From the NCBI GenBank assembly GCA_021156345.1, contig JAJNDJ010000024.1, forward strand, positions 1 through 13,157: a stretch of DNA of 13,157 nucleotides. The letters are read 5' to 3'. This DNA is from Rubrobacteraceae bacterium. GTDB taxonomy: Bacteria; Actinomycetota; Rubrobacteria; Rubrobacterales; Rubrobacteraceae. The position numbers and the translations under genes are program-made. Shown here one piece after another: positions 1-7,063 of the stretch (its first letter is position 1; each line of letters begins with the position of its first letter). The notes under the pieces were generated by a model. That model worked only from the letters and a program-made list of their open reading frames with translations, was not told the DNA's origin and did no database searches.

Positions 1-340
1 AGCGGACAAGCAAGAAAACGCTCTCGCAGTTCTTCTTGATGCGATCGAACTTATCGACGTAGGCCGTGTCAGCCTCACCCTGCCCACACTTCACTACATC
101 CCTTTCCCCGTCCCCTGCGCTGTTTATGGTGTCGTTGCCTTCCTCACCCAAGAGCAGGTCAGAACCAGTATTGCCATATATGCGGTCGTTACCTTCTCTG
201 CCAACCACCGTGTCGTTGCCAGCCCCAGCGTAGAGCACGTCAGGACCCCCTAAACCGGAGAGGTAGTCTTTGCCCCCACTGGCGTGGATCACGTCATCTT
301 TGTCTGTGCCTATGAGATCGTCTGCTCCTCTAACGAGGGC
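1..340 (-). pseudogene. RTX (hemolysin-type) calcium-binding repeat protein, C-terminal part, off left edge
   Basis: Read on the minus strand, this stretch encodes a run of glycine/aspartate nonapeptides such as GGKDYLSGL, GAGNDTVVG, EGNDRIYGN, GSDLLLGEE and EGNDTINSA. This is the RTX calcium-binding beta-roll pattern. It is followed by a Cys-containing tail (VVKCGQGEADTAYVDKFD, then KKNCES) of the kind that ends short secreted RTX proteins of actinobacteria. The frame stays open to position 1, so the stop lies outside the window. Upstream, the same frame meets a TAG at 392-394 and has no ATG, and no signal peptide precedes the repeats. A neighbouring frame ends with ILCPR at about 330-345, which could be the remnant of the expected mature N-terminus before the repeats, implying a one-base frameshift. 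The family assignment is secure. Calling it broken is an inference, because only part of the gene is visible. If expressed, it would act outside the cell. Confidence 0.7.
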
Positions 341-749
341 AGAGTATACACGCCTTAAGGAGGGAGGACAGCACCTCCTCCTGGGGAGGGTCTATGACTC
401 TGGCATGTAGGTCTCTGTATTCAGCGAGCTGTGTAGAAGGCGCATTCTGCGAGGTCCATATGCAGGGCGTGCATAGATCCCCCTCTGAGAGGCGCGAGGA
501 AGGCTTCTGAGGCCACTCACGCCGATCTGCAGTTGTAACCGCATAAGCTTGGTGGAGATTCGCTACACAAGAAGATAGTCCCCTGTTTCGCCCATCGAGG
601 CCGAGCACCCTGAAGAGGGAGCACTGGTGGACTTTCATCTGGAGGATTCGTCGCAGGCACCGAGCTTCTTGGGGTGGCATCATGGGAGCAAGCAATCATA
701 AGGCAGCTAGACCATAAGTAGGAAGCGGAGAACAAAGGAGGAAGATGTC
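341..749. other. Intergenic, no supported gene
   Basis: About 400 bases without a convincing gene. Open frames exist on the minus strand but none has a ribosome-binding site or recognisable protein character. A G-rich/C-rich hairpin (AGGAGGGAGG against CCTCCTCCT, 358-382) lies just upstream of the RTX remnant. The last 20 bases hold the ribosome-binding site of the next gene (GGAGG at 737-741). Confidence 0.5.
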
Positions 750-1055
750 GTGGAGGAAGACCACAAACGGGTAGAAGACTTGATGCGCCTCTACGGATTT
801 GAGCAGAAGGAGGCTCGGGCGGCTTACCACCTCGGCATCGCTGAAGAGCTCTTCGAAGAGATCTCCGAGGAAGTGTACAAGAGGGGTGGGTTCGCAAGAG
901 TTCGAGGAATCCAGGCGTGGATGCATGATGAGATGGACTTTGGTGAGCACTTCCACGCGCTGAGAAACCAGCTTGCGCGAAGGGTGCTACAACGTGATTA
1001 TCCCGAGGGATGGGGTAGGAGACCGGGGCAGAGTTCAGACGCGAGGTTGGACTGA
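750..1055 (+). CDS. Small hypothetical protein, acidic N-terminal half
   Basis: A 101-residue protein starting at GTG 750. A strong ribosome-binding site, AAAGGAGGAAG with GGAGG at 737-741, lies eight bases upstream and fixes the start. The ATG at 745 is in another frame and closes after a few codons. I do not recognise a family. The chain is soluble, with no signal peptide or membrane segment. Residues 1-45 are rich in Glu, Lys and Arg and look helical (EEDHKRVEDLMRLYGFEQKE, then AEELFEEISEEVY). A second helical-looking block (residues 52-85) holds Trp, His and Met (GIQAWMHDEMDFGEHFHALR). The C-terminal 15 residues are Gly/Arg-rich and probably disordered. It stands alone, with about 430 gene-free bases after it. 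A small regulatory or adaptor protein is possible, but nothing in the sequence decides this. Confidence 0.6.
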   Translation: MEEDHKRVEDLMRLYGFEQKEARAAYHLGIAEELFEEISEEVYKRGGFARVRGIQAWMHDEMDFGEHFHALRNQLARRVLQRDYPEGWGRRPGQSSDARLD

Positions 1056-1490
1056 GGAAGGACCCGAATATCATTCGTAGCGGCCATCGTAGAACTCCAA
1101 TCCTACGGATCTGTTGGGTAGCCTTCACTCAGATGCATAGAGGCTCACCGGATGACATCATGGTCTGGTGGAAGGCATGTGAACCTAGAAGCTGTGGGCA
1201 GGGGTCGATCGGGGGACGTCGTGGCCTTCTGGAGAATGGGGCCCATCCACTTTGACCGCTAGGCAACTCTCCCGCTCCCCGCCAAACAAGCTGCCTTCCG
1301 AGATGTCTCCTCCTAGGCCAGGACCCCCGCCGAGCAGGCGAGGGTGGCGCGCAGAAAGTAGGGCACGGATTTTCCTAGCACCTAGGCTAAACCTCCGCGA
1401 ATGCCTCACAGGCGAAGGCGCATGGTCCCGACCCCATAAGCTGGCGCCGATGGTAGCGTAGAATGTTCCAGAGCCGAACGGGAGGTCAAG
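1056..1490. other. Gene-poor stretch, no recognised feature
   Basis: About 435 bases between two small genes. Short open frames occur on both strands (for example 1252-1461 plus and 1185-1658 minus). They are rich in Pro, Arg and Ser in the way random high-GC frames are, and no good ribosome-binding site precedes them. It may be decayed coding sequence, but I recognise no protein remnant. The final bases carry GGAGGT (1481-1486), which serves the following gene. Confidence 0.45.
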
Positions 1491-1736
1491 GTGGAACGAG
1501 AAGATGCCGAGTTCAGGGCGGCGAACGAGCGGATAACGACGATGGCCGAGGAGCTGCGTAAGGCGGAGTTGGTTCGCGACAGGCTCGAAGGTCTGGCCCG
1601 GCTCATGGGCTCCTACCCAGAGGGCCACGACATGCGGGCGCGCCTGGAGGCCCTCCATGTGGATCGGGCTCTCGAGGGGGTGGACGAAGACATCCGGCTT
1701 CTGACCGACGCCCTACAGCACCCGCGCGGCACCTGA
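1491..1736 (+). CDS. Small coiled-coil hypothetical protein
   Basis: An 81-residue acidic, almost entirely helical protein starting at GTG 1491, with GGAGGT at 1481-1486 five bases upstream. Residues 1-40 show heptad-like spacing of Ala, Leu and Met with many Glu and Arg (EREDAEFRAANERITTMAEE), suggesting a short coiled coil. After a turn (GSYPEGHDM, about residues 40-48) a second helix follows (RARLEALHVDRALEGVDEDI). It has no signal peptide, membrane segment or cysteine. The layout fits a helical hairpin that dimerises, but I do not recognise a named family and propose no function. It lies 124 bases upstream of the TTG start of the exported beta-helix gene, so co-transcription is possible but not shown. 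Confidence 0.6.
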   Translation: MEREDAEFRAANERITTMAEELRKAELVRDRLEGLARLMGSYPEGHDMRARLEALHVDRALEGVDEDIRLLTDALQHPRGT

Positions 1737-1844
1737 GCGCCGCTGGGAGCTGGTGGACGCCAAGCGTAGGCTAGACGAGGGATGGGAGCGTAAGGAGGTA
1801 GCTCGTCCTGAAGAGCATGTGTTGTTGGTCGTTACCTGTTCTCG

Positions 1845-1850
1845 AGGAGG
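1845..1850 (+). promoter_or_regulatory. Ribosome-binding site deciding the TTG 1861 start
   Basis: AGGAGG ten bases upstream of TTG 1861. It separates the true start from the longer upstream open frame (GTG 1753), because only the TTG start places a signal peptide at the N-terminus. Confidence 0.65.
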
Positions 1851-1860
1851 AAGGGTTCAC

Positions 1861-2988
1861 TTGACGACCGTAAAGAAAGGCTCGCAACGTGGGTTGGTTG
1901 TCATAGCGATCATGCTGCCTCTCATCCTTGGCTTCTACTCGATTGCGGATGCTCAAGCGCGTGTTGTCAACATACCGTGTGGCCGAGACATCGACGCTAC
2001 GATCAACGCTGACCCGAAGGGTAGGGCTACCCGCTTCGTGCTTGGCGCTTGTAACTACACCGTGAGTGAGACGGTAAAGACCGAGCAAGGCGACGAGATA
2101 GCGGGGCCCGTGGGCAGTCTCATCCAGCGTGGTTCGGCGTTTGACCCCCAGCCCGTAGCCACCATCACAGGCAGCGCCAACGTGACGCAGGTATTGAAGC
2201 CGCAGGGCACCGTGCGCCTTGAGTGGTTAACCGTCCAGGGCGGAAATTTCGATGGCAACGCTGGTACGGGTGTTGCCCTCGCTGGTGGTCAGATGGGTCC
2301 CTCTAGCGTTGTCGAGGCCGTGGTCATCAAGGACAACGAGGGCGCGGGTGTGAGCAACTTCAATGGTACATTCGTCCGATCCGAGCTCACTAACAACACC
2401 ACGGATCCGAAGGCCCTCGGCTTCATCGGTTCCGGTCTCAAGGCTGTCAACGAGGTGGTGGTCAAGCAATCCTACATACACGACACCCAGGGCAACGGCA
2501 TCTGGTGTGACGAGGAATGCACAGACACCTCACTTGGCACCTTCATCGTGGAAGATAGCCTCGTGGTCAACAGCGGACGCGCCGGCATTCGCTGGGAGAA
2601 GGTCGGCGGAACGGCGGCGGGCGAGGCGTTGATCCAGCGCAATGAGATACACGGCAACTCTTATGACGTAAGGCGGGGTGGCATCTCTATGCGTGATGCC
2701 GAAAACGCGATCATACAGAACAACCACTTTGGTGCCGCGACCATCTCAGGTGTGTCTTACCCCCGAAATGCCGACGGGGTTGCGATTATAGCTTCAGACT
2801 CCGGTGAGGCCGACAGGCCGAATCTATTCAACATCGACATCGTGAAAAACAACCTAAACGGCGAGACCGTCAAGGGGTGCGAGCTGCCGAACCAGGTCGT
2901 CGCCTGCGCCGGGGACACTTCTTGGTGGCGCGAACATTGTAGAGGGATCTATGAACTTTGGAGAATGCTTTTTTCACGACGATCGTGA
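1861..2988 (+). CDS. Exported right-handed beta-helix repeat protein, 3' end frameshifted
   Basis: I place the start at TTG 1861, ten bases after AGGAGG (1845-1850). This gives a textbook signal peptide: basic KKGSQRG, a hydrophobic core LVVIAIMLPLILGFYS, and a cleavage-like ADAQA before RVVNIPCG. The open frame extends upstream to GTG 1753, but those extra residues are not protein-like. The mature part has a short N-terminal region with a Cys pair (IPCG, GACNY) and then parallel beta-helix rungs (PbH1 style) in which Asn, Gly, Val and Ile recur: IKDNEGAGVSNFNG, VKQSYIHDTQGNGIWC, VEDSLVVNSGRAGIRW, IQRNEIHGNSY, IQNNHFG, IVKNNLNG. Such proteins usually act outside the cell as surface adhesins or polysaccharide-active proteins; no catalytic residues are evident. 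The last 20-25 residues, after CAGDTSWW, look out of frame. A matching C-terminal tail continues downstream in a different frame, so the gene is probably damaged. Confidence 0.72.
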   Translation: MTTVKKGSQRGLVVIAIMLPLILGFYSIADAQARVVNIPCGRDIDATINADPKGRATRFVLGACNYTVSETVKTEQGDEIAGPVGSLIQRGSAFDPQPVATITGSANVTQVLKPQGTVRLEWLTVQGGNFDGNAGTGVALAGGQMGPSSVVEAVVIKDNEGAGVSNFNGTFVRSELTNNTTDPKALGFIGSGLKAVNEVVVKQSYIHDTQGNGIWCDEECTDTSLGTFIVEDSLVVNSGRAGIRWEKVGGTAAGEALIQRNEIHGNSYDVRRGGISMRDAENAIIQNNHFGAATISGVSYPRNADGVAIIASDSGEADRPNLFNIDIVKNNLNGETVKGCELPNQVVACAGDTSWWREHCRGIYELWRMLFSRRS

Positions 2989-3280
2989 TCAAGGAACGAG
3001 CCTGTGCTCCGAGGGGACAACTCGGCCCGCTCGAGGACAACGAAGTCCCACCCACGCCTTGCTAGCGGGTAGCCCGGCCATCGACCGCGGCAACAACGCT
3101 TTCACTGCCATACCACTCGACCAGCGTGGCCTCGGCTATGAGCGCATCGTGGACATAGCAGCCTTCGAACTCCAGGCTCGAAGGTCGTCACTGCCGCCTT
3201 CTGGCACACCGGACAACATAGAAGCGTGCGTGAACGGAGGCTGCAGGGACTTTGGCTACATGAAACCGGAAACCCGTTGA
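2942..3280 (+). pseudogene. Choice-of-anchor-Q-like C-terminal tail, frameshifted remnant
   Basis: This frame carries LLAGSPAIDRGN, then DQRGLGYERI and VDIAAFELQ. That is the conserved closing region (GSPAID.G ... DQRG ... D.GAFE) of choice-of-anchor-Q beta-helix proteins. The motif that normally precedes it, GPLEDN (GPLxDNGGPT in intact proteins), is present at 3024-3041 but in a third frame that stops at TAG 3063-3065. At least two frame changes therefore separate the beta-helix gene at 1861 from this tail. After the anchor region the chain ends with CVNGGCRDFGYMK, resembling the CxNGGW..F... tails seen on some secreted actinobacterial proteins but cut short. It may be the decayed 3' end of the preceding gene or the remnant of a second, similar gene fused to it. 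Confidence 0.65.
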
Positions 3281-3326
3281 TAATCGTATGTACTAATGTA
3301 GCGGTCGTGGGACGGTGGAGGGCAAG

Positions 3327-4631
3327 GTGAGTGTCGCGGACGCAGGATACGGTATGAGGACCGAAAGATCGCGCGAGATCGTGGAGCGGCTCGAGCGTTC
3401 GATCCCCGGCGGCAACACCCGCTCCCTCGCCTTTTTCCCTCCTTATCCGTTGGTGATCTCCTCCGGCTCAGGCTGTCGCATCAGGGACGCAGACGGCAAC
3501 GAGTTCATCGACCTCCTGAATAACTACACCGCGTCGGTCCACGGCCACGCCCTGCCGGCCATAAACGAGGCCATGAGCAACCAGGCAGCCTTGGGGACCG
3601 TTTTCCCTGCCCCCAGCGAACTGCAGGCAGAGCTTGCAGAACGGATCGTCGGCCGGGTGGAGTCGGTAGAAATGGTGCGCTTCGCGAACTCAGGCACCGA
3701 GGCCATTATGATCGCCGTGCGCGGTGCCAGAGCTTTTACCGGAAGGGAGAAGATAGTCAAGGCGGAAGGCGGCTACAACGGCATGTGGGAGCAGGTGCCG
3801 ATCTCCTGGCCGCAGGACCCGACTCCGCACAGAGCTGCAATGCCCGAGGGGATCCGCGAGCTGGTGCGCATGGTCGACTACAACGACGTTGGCCAGCTCG
3901 AGGCTGCCATGGAGGAGGAAGGCGACGAGGTGGCGGCCATAATCCTGGAGCCTGTGACGGGGACGGGGGTCTTTGCCGGGACCCCTGAATACTTCGCGGC
4001 GGCGCGAAGCCTGGCCGACGAGCACGGGGCCCTCCTCATCTGCGACGAGGTCATAACTCTCAGGCTCGGCGTCGGCGGCTTCCAGGAGGTCCTCGGCGTT
4101 CGTCCCGACCTGACGACGATGGGTAAGATCATCGGCGGCGGTCTTCCCGTCGGCGCTTTCGGCGGACGCGCGGATGTGATGGAGGTCTTCGACCCCCGCT
4201 CTCCGCGCCACCTTCACCACTCAGGAACCTTCAACGGCAACCTAATGACCATGGCCGCAGGCTGCGTAGCACTGGACCTCCTCACCCATGGGGAGATAGA
4301 TCGCATCAACGCGCTGGGTGAGCGGCTCGCCGAGGGGCTGCGCCGCGCTCTGGCCGAGAGACCAGATCTCCACGGCGTCGTGAACAACTGCGGGTCTCTA
4401 GTGCACGTGAACTTCGGAACCGAAGGCGAGGTCCGCAAGTTCTCAGACTTGAAATTAGACAGCCCCATGGCGGCCGCCTTCCATCTCGCGGCTCTCGACG
4501 AAGGAGTCTACTTCGCGCCGCGCGGCTTCATGAACACGTCAACTGCGATGGACGAGCAGGTAGTAAACGAAGTGCTCGAAGCCTGCGCCCGGGCGCTGGA
4601 GCACGGTGGACTCTGCAGCGCAGAGGGCTAG
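3327..4631 (+). CDS. Class III PLP-dependent aminotransferase, HemL-like
   Basis: About 434 residues, full length for fold-type I class III aminotransferases. GTG 3327 is preferred because GGAGGG (3317-3322) sits just upstream. An in-frame GTG at 3315 lacks such a site. From GTG 3327, the substrate-side motif PGGNTRS is at about residues 27-33 and the cofactor phosphate-binding NSGTEA at about 121-126. The pyridine-nitrogen aspartate lies in LLICDEV (about 236-242). The Schiff-base lysine is in TTMGKIIGGGLPVGAFGG, Lys at about 267, followed by HHSGTFNGN. These place it among glutamate-1-semialdehyde-mutase-like aminotransferases annotated as 'aspartate aminotransferase family'. The family includes the heme-pathway mutase as well as amino-acid and amine transaminases. 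No heme genes are nearby, and a peptide-binding-protein remnant plus an amidohydrolase follow, so catabolic transamination is more likely than heme synthesis. It is cytoplasmic; the substrate is unknown. Confidence 0.9.
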   Translation: MSVADAGYGMRTERSREIVERLERSIPGGNTRSLAFFPPYPLVISSGSGCRIRDADGNEFIDLLNNYTASVHGHALPAINEAMSNQAALGTVFPAPSELQAELAERIVGRVESVEMVRFANSGTEAIMIAVRGARAFTGREKIVKAEGGYNGMWEQVPISWPQDPTPHRAAMPEGIRELVRMVDYNDVGQLEAAMEEEGDEVAAIILEPVTGTGVFAGTPEYFAAARSLADEHGALLICDEVITLRLGVGGFQEVLGVRPDLTTMGKIIGGGLPVGAFGGRADVMEVFDPRSPRHLHHSGTFNGNLMTMAAGCVALDLLTHGEIDRINALGERLAEGLRRALAERPDLHGVVNNCGSLVHVNFGTEGEVRKFSDLKLDSPMAAAFHLAALDEGVYFAPRGFMNTSTAMDEQVVNEVLEACARALEHGGLCSAEG

Positions 4632-4632
4632 A

Positions 4633-4702
4633 GGACAACCGAATGCTCCCTGTTCCTGCAGGCGATTACTCTCTAGTAATACGTTATTCGGTAGAGCGGT
4701 CC
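4633..4702 (+). repeat. Nested inverted repeats after the aminotransferase stop
   Basis: Directly after the stop codon, GGAC (4633-4636) and ACCGAAT (4638-4644) find reverse complements ATTCGGT (4686-4692) and GTCC (4699-4702). Between them lies a small hairpin, ATTACT CTCT AGTAAT (4665-4680). Transcribed, this could fold into a branched stem and act as a terminator or 3' stabiliser. No T-run follows, so it is not a standard intrinsic terminator. Arms this short can occur by chance. Confidence 0.35.
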
Positions 4703-4739
4703 TGGTGGTGCGGAACGCCTGAGACAGTGGAGGCGAATA

Positions 4740-5267
4740 TTGGACGAGGAGCAGGGCCTGTACATCGATTATGTCAGTCAGATAGAGAAGTTAGAGACCC
4801 CTGACGAGCACACGGTCGTGTTCAAGACCAAGGACCCTTCTGTGCAGATGCTCTCCATGTTGGTCTACATACTGCCCAAGCACATCTGGGAAGACGTGCC
4901 TGCAGATGAGACGAAGACCTTCAAGAACTCGCCTGCGATCGGTATTGGTCCGTTCCAGGCCGTGGAGTGGAAGGAAGGCCAGTCCGTGCGCCTGGAGCGC
5001 AACCCCGACTACTTCCGGGGCGCGCCTCACATCGAAGAGATCATCATCCAGCTCTACGACAACGACGACACCATGGTAAAGGCGCTCAAGAACGGCGAGG
5101 TAGATTACATACAGGGGAGATCCGTCGATTGCCAGATGCTCGATCCTCATCGGTCACCTTCGTACTCGGTTGTCTCGCTAGACGTCAAGATAGCTCCTGA
5201 CATTCCCATAGCCCTCGCTTTCTCGGTTGGAACTGTCGTAGGACCTCTGTCTTTGCGCGCAAATTAA
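4740..5267 (+). pseudogene. Peptide/dipeptide ABC-transporter substrate-binding protein, internal fragment
   Basis: About the first 125 residues match the middle of family 5 (SBP_bac_5, DppA/OppA-like) binding proteins. Matching landmarks are IEKLETPDEHTVVFKTKDPS, MLVYILPKHIWEDVP, IGIGPFQAVEWKEGQ, VRLERNPDYFRGAPHIEE and a VKALKNGEVDYI. Intact members have roughly 500-600 residues, with a lipoprotein signal peptide and about 150 residues before this point. Here there is no signal peptide, and the family resemblance ends at EVDYIQG (about 5115). The following 45 residues look random. The gene is thus cut at both ends and is not functional as a binding protein. TTG 4740 has a GGAGG six bases upstream, probably by chance. 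No permease or ATPase genes are present. It lies between the aminotransferase and the amidohydrolase, suggesting an uptake system once stood here. Confidence 0.8.
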
Positions 5268-5400
5268 CAGGCATGGATGAATTCCAGGCGAGCCAAGAAA
5301 GAGGTACTGACGGGGATCCCGTAGAAGCAACAAGCCACAGCCATCACCCTGAGACATCGCAACTACCGAGTTCAGCTTCGGGTCCTGGCACGTCGTAGCG

Positions 5401-5408
5401 TAAGGAGG
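5401..5408 (+). promoter_or_regulatory. Orphan perfect Shine-Dalgarno sequence
   Basis: TAAGGAGG is the full complement of a typical 16S rRNA 3' end, but no start codon lies at a usable distance. The GTG at 5409 abuts it and opens only 13 codons, and the amidohydrolase ATG is 38 bases away. It may be the relic of an older start. Confidence 0.4.
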
Positions 5409-5446
5409 GTGCCGAGAGATAGAATCGGCGATACTACTACAGTGAG

Positions 5447-6649
5447 ATGAGGATGAGACCAGCGTTGAAGGGTAAAGGCGATGCATACAGGGAGCAGATA
5501 GTTTCCTTGCGGCGCCATCTCCACCAGTTCCCTGAGGTCAGTGGAGAGGAATACGCCACCTCAGAGACGGTGCAAGAGAAGCTACACGAGCACGGCATCC
5601 CCTTTACCGCGGGCTACGCCAGGACGGGCGTACTCGGTGTGGTGGAGGGGGGCAGACCGGGCAAGACCGTGGCCCTGAGGGCGGACATGGACGCCTTGCC
5701 CATACAGGAGGAGAACGACCACTCCTTCGTCTCCAAGGTGGACGGGGTGATGCACGCCTGTGGGCACGACGCCCATACTGCGATGCTAGTAGGGGCTGGA
5801 TGGTTGCTCAATGACGTAAAGGAGGAACTTCCTGGTCGCGTGCTCCTCCTGTTCCAGCCGGCGGAGGAGGCTTCGCCCACCGGTGGGGCGCGGCGTATGA
5901 TGAAGGACGGCGTGTTCAGGGAGCATCGCCCTCACGTCATCTTCGCCCAGCACGTGTGGCCCGAGCTGCCGGCGGGACAGGTGGGTGTACGTCGGGGCCC
6001 GATGACAGGCGCCTCCGACCGCTTCAAGGTGACGATCGAGGGTCAGGGCGGACACGCGAGCAAACCCCATCAGACGATCGACGCCATAGTGGTGGCCAAC
6101 CAGGTAATCAACAGCCTGCAGACGGTCGTTAGCAGGGACGTCGATCCTCTCCGCTCTGCGGTACTGACCATAGGGAAGATCCGGGCCGGGATCCGCTACA
6201 ACGCCATAGCCCAGAAGGCGACGCTCGAGGGCACGATCCGCACGTTCGGATCCCACACCAAGGAGAGGGTCAAAGATCGTTTCCATTCCATAGTGGGCGG
6301 TGTTGCGGATTCGATGGAGGCTTCAGCCCAGATCAGGTATTGGGACGGCTATCCGGCGACCGTGAATACTCCCGAATGGGCCGAGCAGGTCCGCAAGACG
6401 GCGCAAGACCTGCTAGGACCCGAGGCGACGCCCGAAATAGAGCCCTCCCTGGGGGGCGAGGACTTCGGACGCTTCCTGCTAGATTACCCTGGGGCCTATT
6501 TCAGACTAGGAACGGCGTTTTGGAACGCTCCAGTAAAGAAGCGGCTGCACGACTCGCGCTTCGATATAGACGAGGCGGCGCTCCAGCTAGGGACAGAGCT
6601 CCTCGCCCAGCTGGGCGCTGACGCCCTCTACCAGCTCGAGGACCGGTAG
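5447..6649 (+). CDS. M20D family amidohydrolase/metallopeptidase (IAA-amino-acid hydrolase / hippurate hydrolase type)
   Basis: An intact 400-residue protein, normal for the family. It hydrolyses N-acyl or amide bonds of amino acids (hippurate, N-acetyl-amino acids, indole-acetyl conjugates) using two metal ions; the exact substrate cannot be read. Family motifs appear in order: RRHLHQFPEVSGEE (22-35), ALRADMDALPIQEE (77-89), MHACGHDAHTAML (102-114) with Cys105 and His107 as ligands, LFQPAEE (135-141) with the base/ligand glutamates, AQHVWPELPAG (167-177) with a ligand His, the dimerisation-domain GQGGHASKPH (199-208), GGEDF (336-340), and a final ligand His in RLHDSRFDIDE (366-376). It has no signal peptide, so it is cytoplasmic. 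ATG 5447 is chosen because a stop at 5420-5422 closes the frame upstream. It has a poor ribosome-binding site; a perfect one lies 38 bases upstream without a start. ATG 5453 is an alternative. Confidence 0.92.
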   Translation: MRMRPALKGKGDAYREQIVSLRRHLHQFPEVSGEEYATSETVQEKLHEHGIPFTAGYARTGVLGVVEGGRPGKTVALRADMDALPIQEENDHSFVSKVDGVMHACGHDAHTAMLVGAGWLLNDVKEELPGRVLLLFQPAEEASPTGGARRMMKDGVFREHRPHVIFAQHVWPELPAGQVGVRRGPMTGASDRFKVTIEGQGGHASKPHQTIDAIVVANQVINSLQTVVSRDVDPLRSAVLTIGKIRAGIRYNAIAQKATLEGTIRTFGSHTKERVKDRFHSIVGGVADSMEASAQIRYWDGYPATVNTPEWAEQVRKTAQDLLGPEATPEIEPSLGGEDFGRFLLDYPGAYFRLGTAFWNAPVKKRLHDSRFDIDEAALQLGTELLAQLGADALYQLEDR

Positions 6650-6656
6650 AATGTGG

Positions 6657-6677
6657 CATCTGAGTAACCCTCAGGTG
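6657..6677 (+). terminator. Possible stem-loop after the amidohydrolase
   Basis: CATCTGAG and CTCAGGTG can pair (one G-U) around a TAACC loop, eight bases after the amidohydrolase stop. No T-run follows, so a terminator role is tentative. Confidence 0.35.
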
Positions 6678-6797
6678 TTCTGATCCGTGTATTCGTTACG
6701 AACTCCGTCAGGTTTGTCGCTCTTTGCATCCGCGGCCATCTTCTGCGTCCCGTAGAACGGCTCGCATCGACAGAATGTGCTACGGTGGCAAACACGC

Positions 6798-7019
6798 ATG
6801 GTCGCACAGCAAGAACGAGATCGAGGGCATGAAGAGGACAGTGAGGAAAGCAACTTGAGCCTCCTGTTCGCCCTGGTCGTCTCCCTTTGTGCCGCTACCG
6901 TCGCGACTCTGTTCGTAATGATGTGGCGCGATGGAGATCCCGTGGCGGCAGCGGTGTTGGCTTTCGCACTCCTGCCCGTGCTCATCCTTACGATAATGGC
7001 CTGGCGGGCGGCTCTGTGA
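6798..7019 (+). CDS. Small two-helix membrane protein, hypothetical
   Basis: A 73-residue protein from ATG 6798; GTG 6777 would add seven residues. Neither start has a clear ribosome-binding site, so the start is uncertain. The first 20 residues are charged and hydrophilic (VAQQERDRGHEEDSEE). They are followed by two transmembrane helices, LSLLFALVVSLCAATVATLF and AAAVLAFALLPVLILTIMAW. A short MMWRDGDPV loop joins them and only RAAL remains at the end. The charge pattern suggests both termini are in the cytoplasm. I recognise no family. It ends 44 bases before the convergently transcribed UspA gene. Helix composition and clean termination favour a real gene, but the weak start keeps confidence moderate. 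Confidence 0.55.
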   Translation: MVAQQERDRGHEEDSEESNLSLLFALVVSLCAATVATLFVMMWRDGDPVAAAVLAFALLPVLILTIMAWRAAL

Positions 7020-7063
7020 GGAAATCCAACAAGAGGCACCCGTGTCCCTAGGTGGGGGACCCC

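Noticed and set aside
330..695. 121-residue minus-strand open frame
   Set aside because: No ribosome-binding site before its ATG and no protein-like character. Only its last residues may be the slipped end of the RTX N-terminus.
517..1128. 203-residue minus-strand open frame
   Set aside because: Overlaps the better-supported gene at 750-1055 and has the Ser/Pro/Arg-rich composition of an antisense frame.
1185..1658. 157-residue minus-strand open frame
   Set aside because: Overlaps the coiled-coil gene antisense; no start signal; random-looking composition.
3690..4220. 176-residue minus-strand open frame
   Set aside because: Antisense to the core of the class III aminotransferase.
5786..6286. 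166-residue minus-strand open frame
   Set aside because: Antisense to the M20D amidohydrolase.
7044..7060. GTCCC/GGGAC hairpin between the convergent small membrane gene and usp
   Set aside because: Only five pairs and no T-run on either side; too weak to call a terminator.
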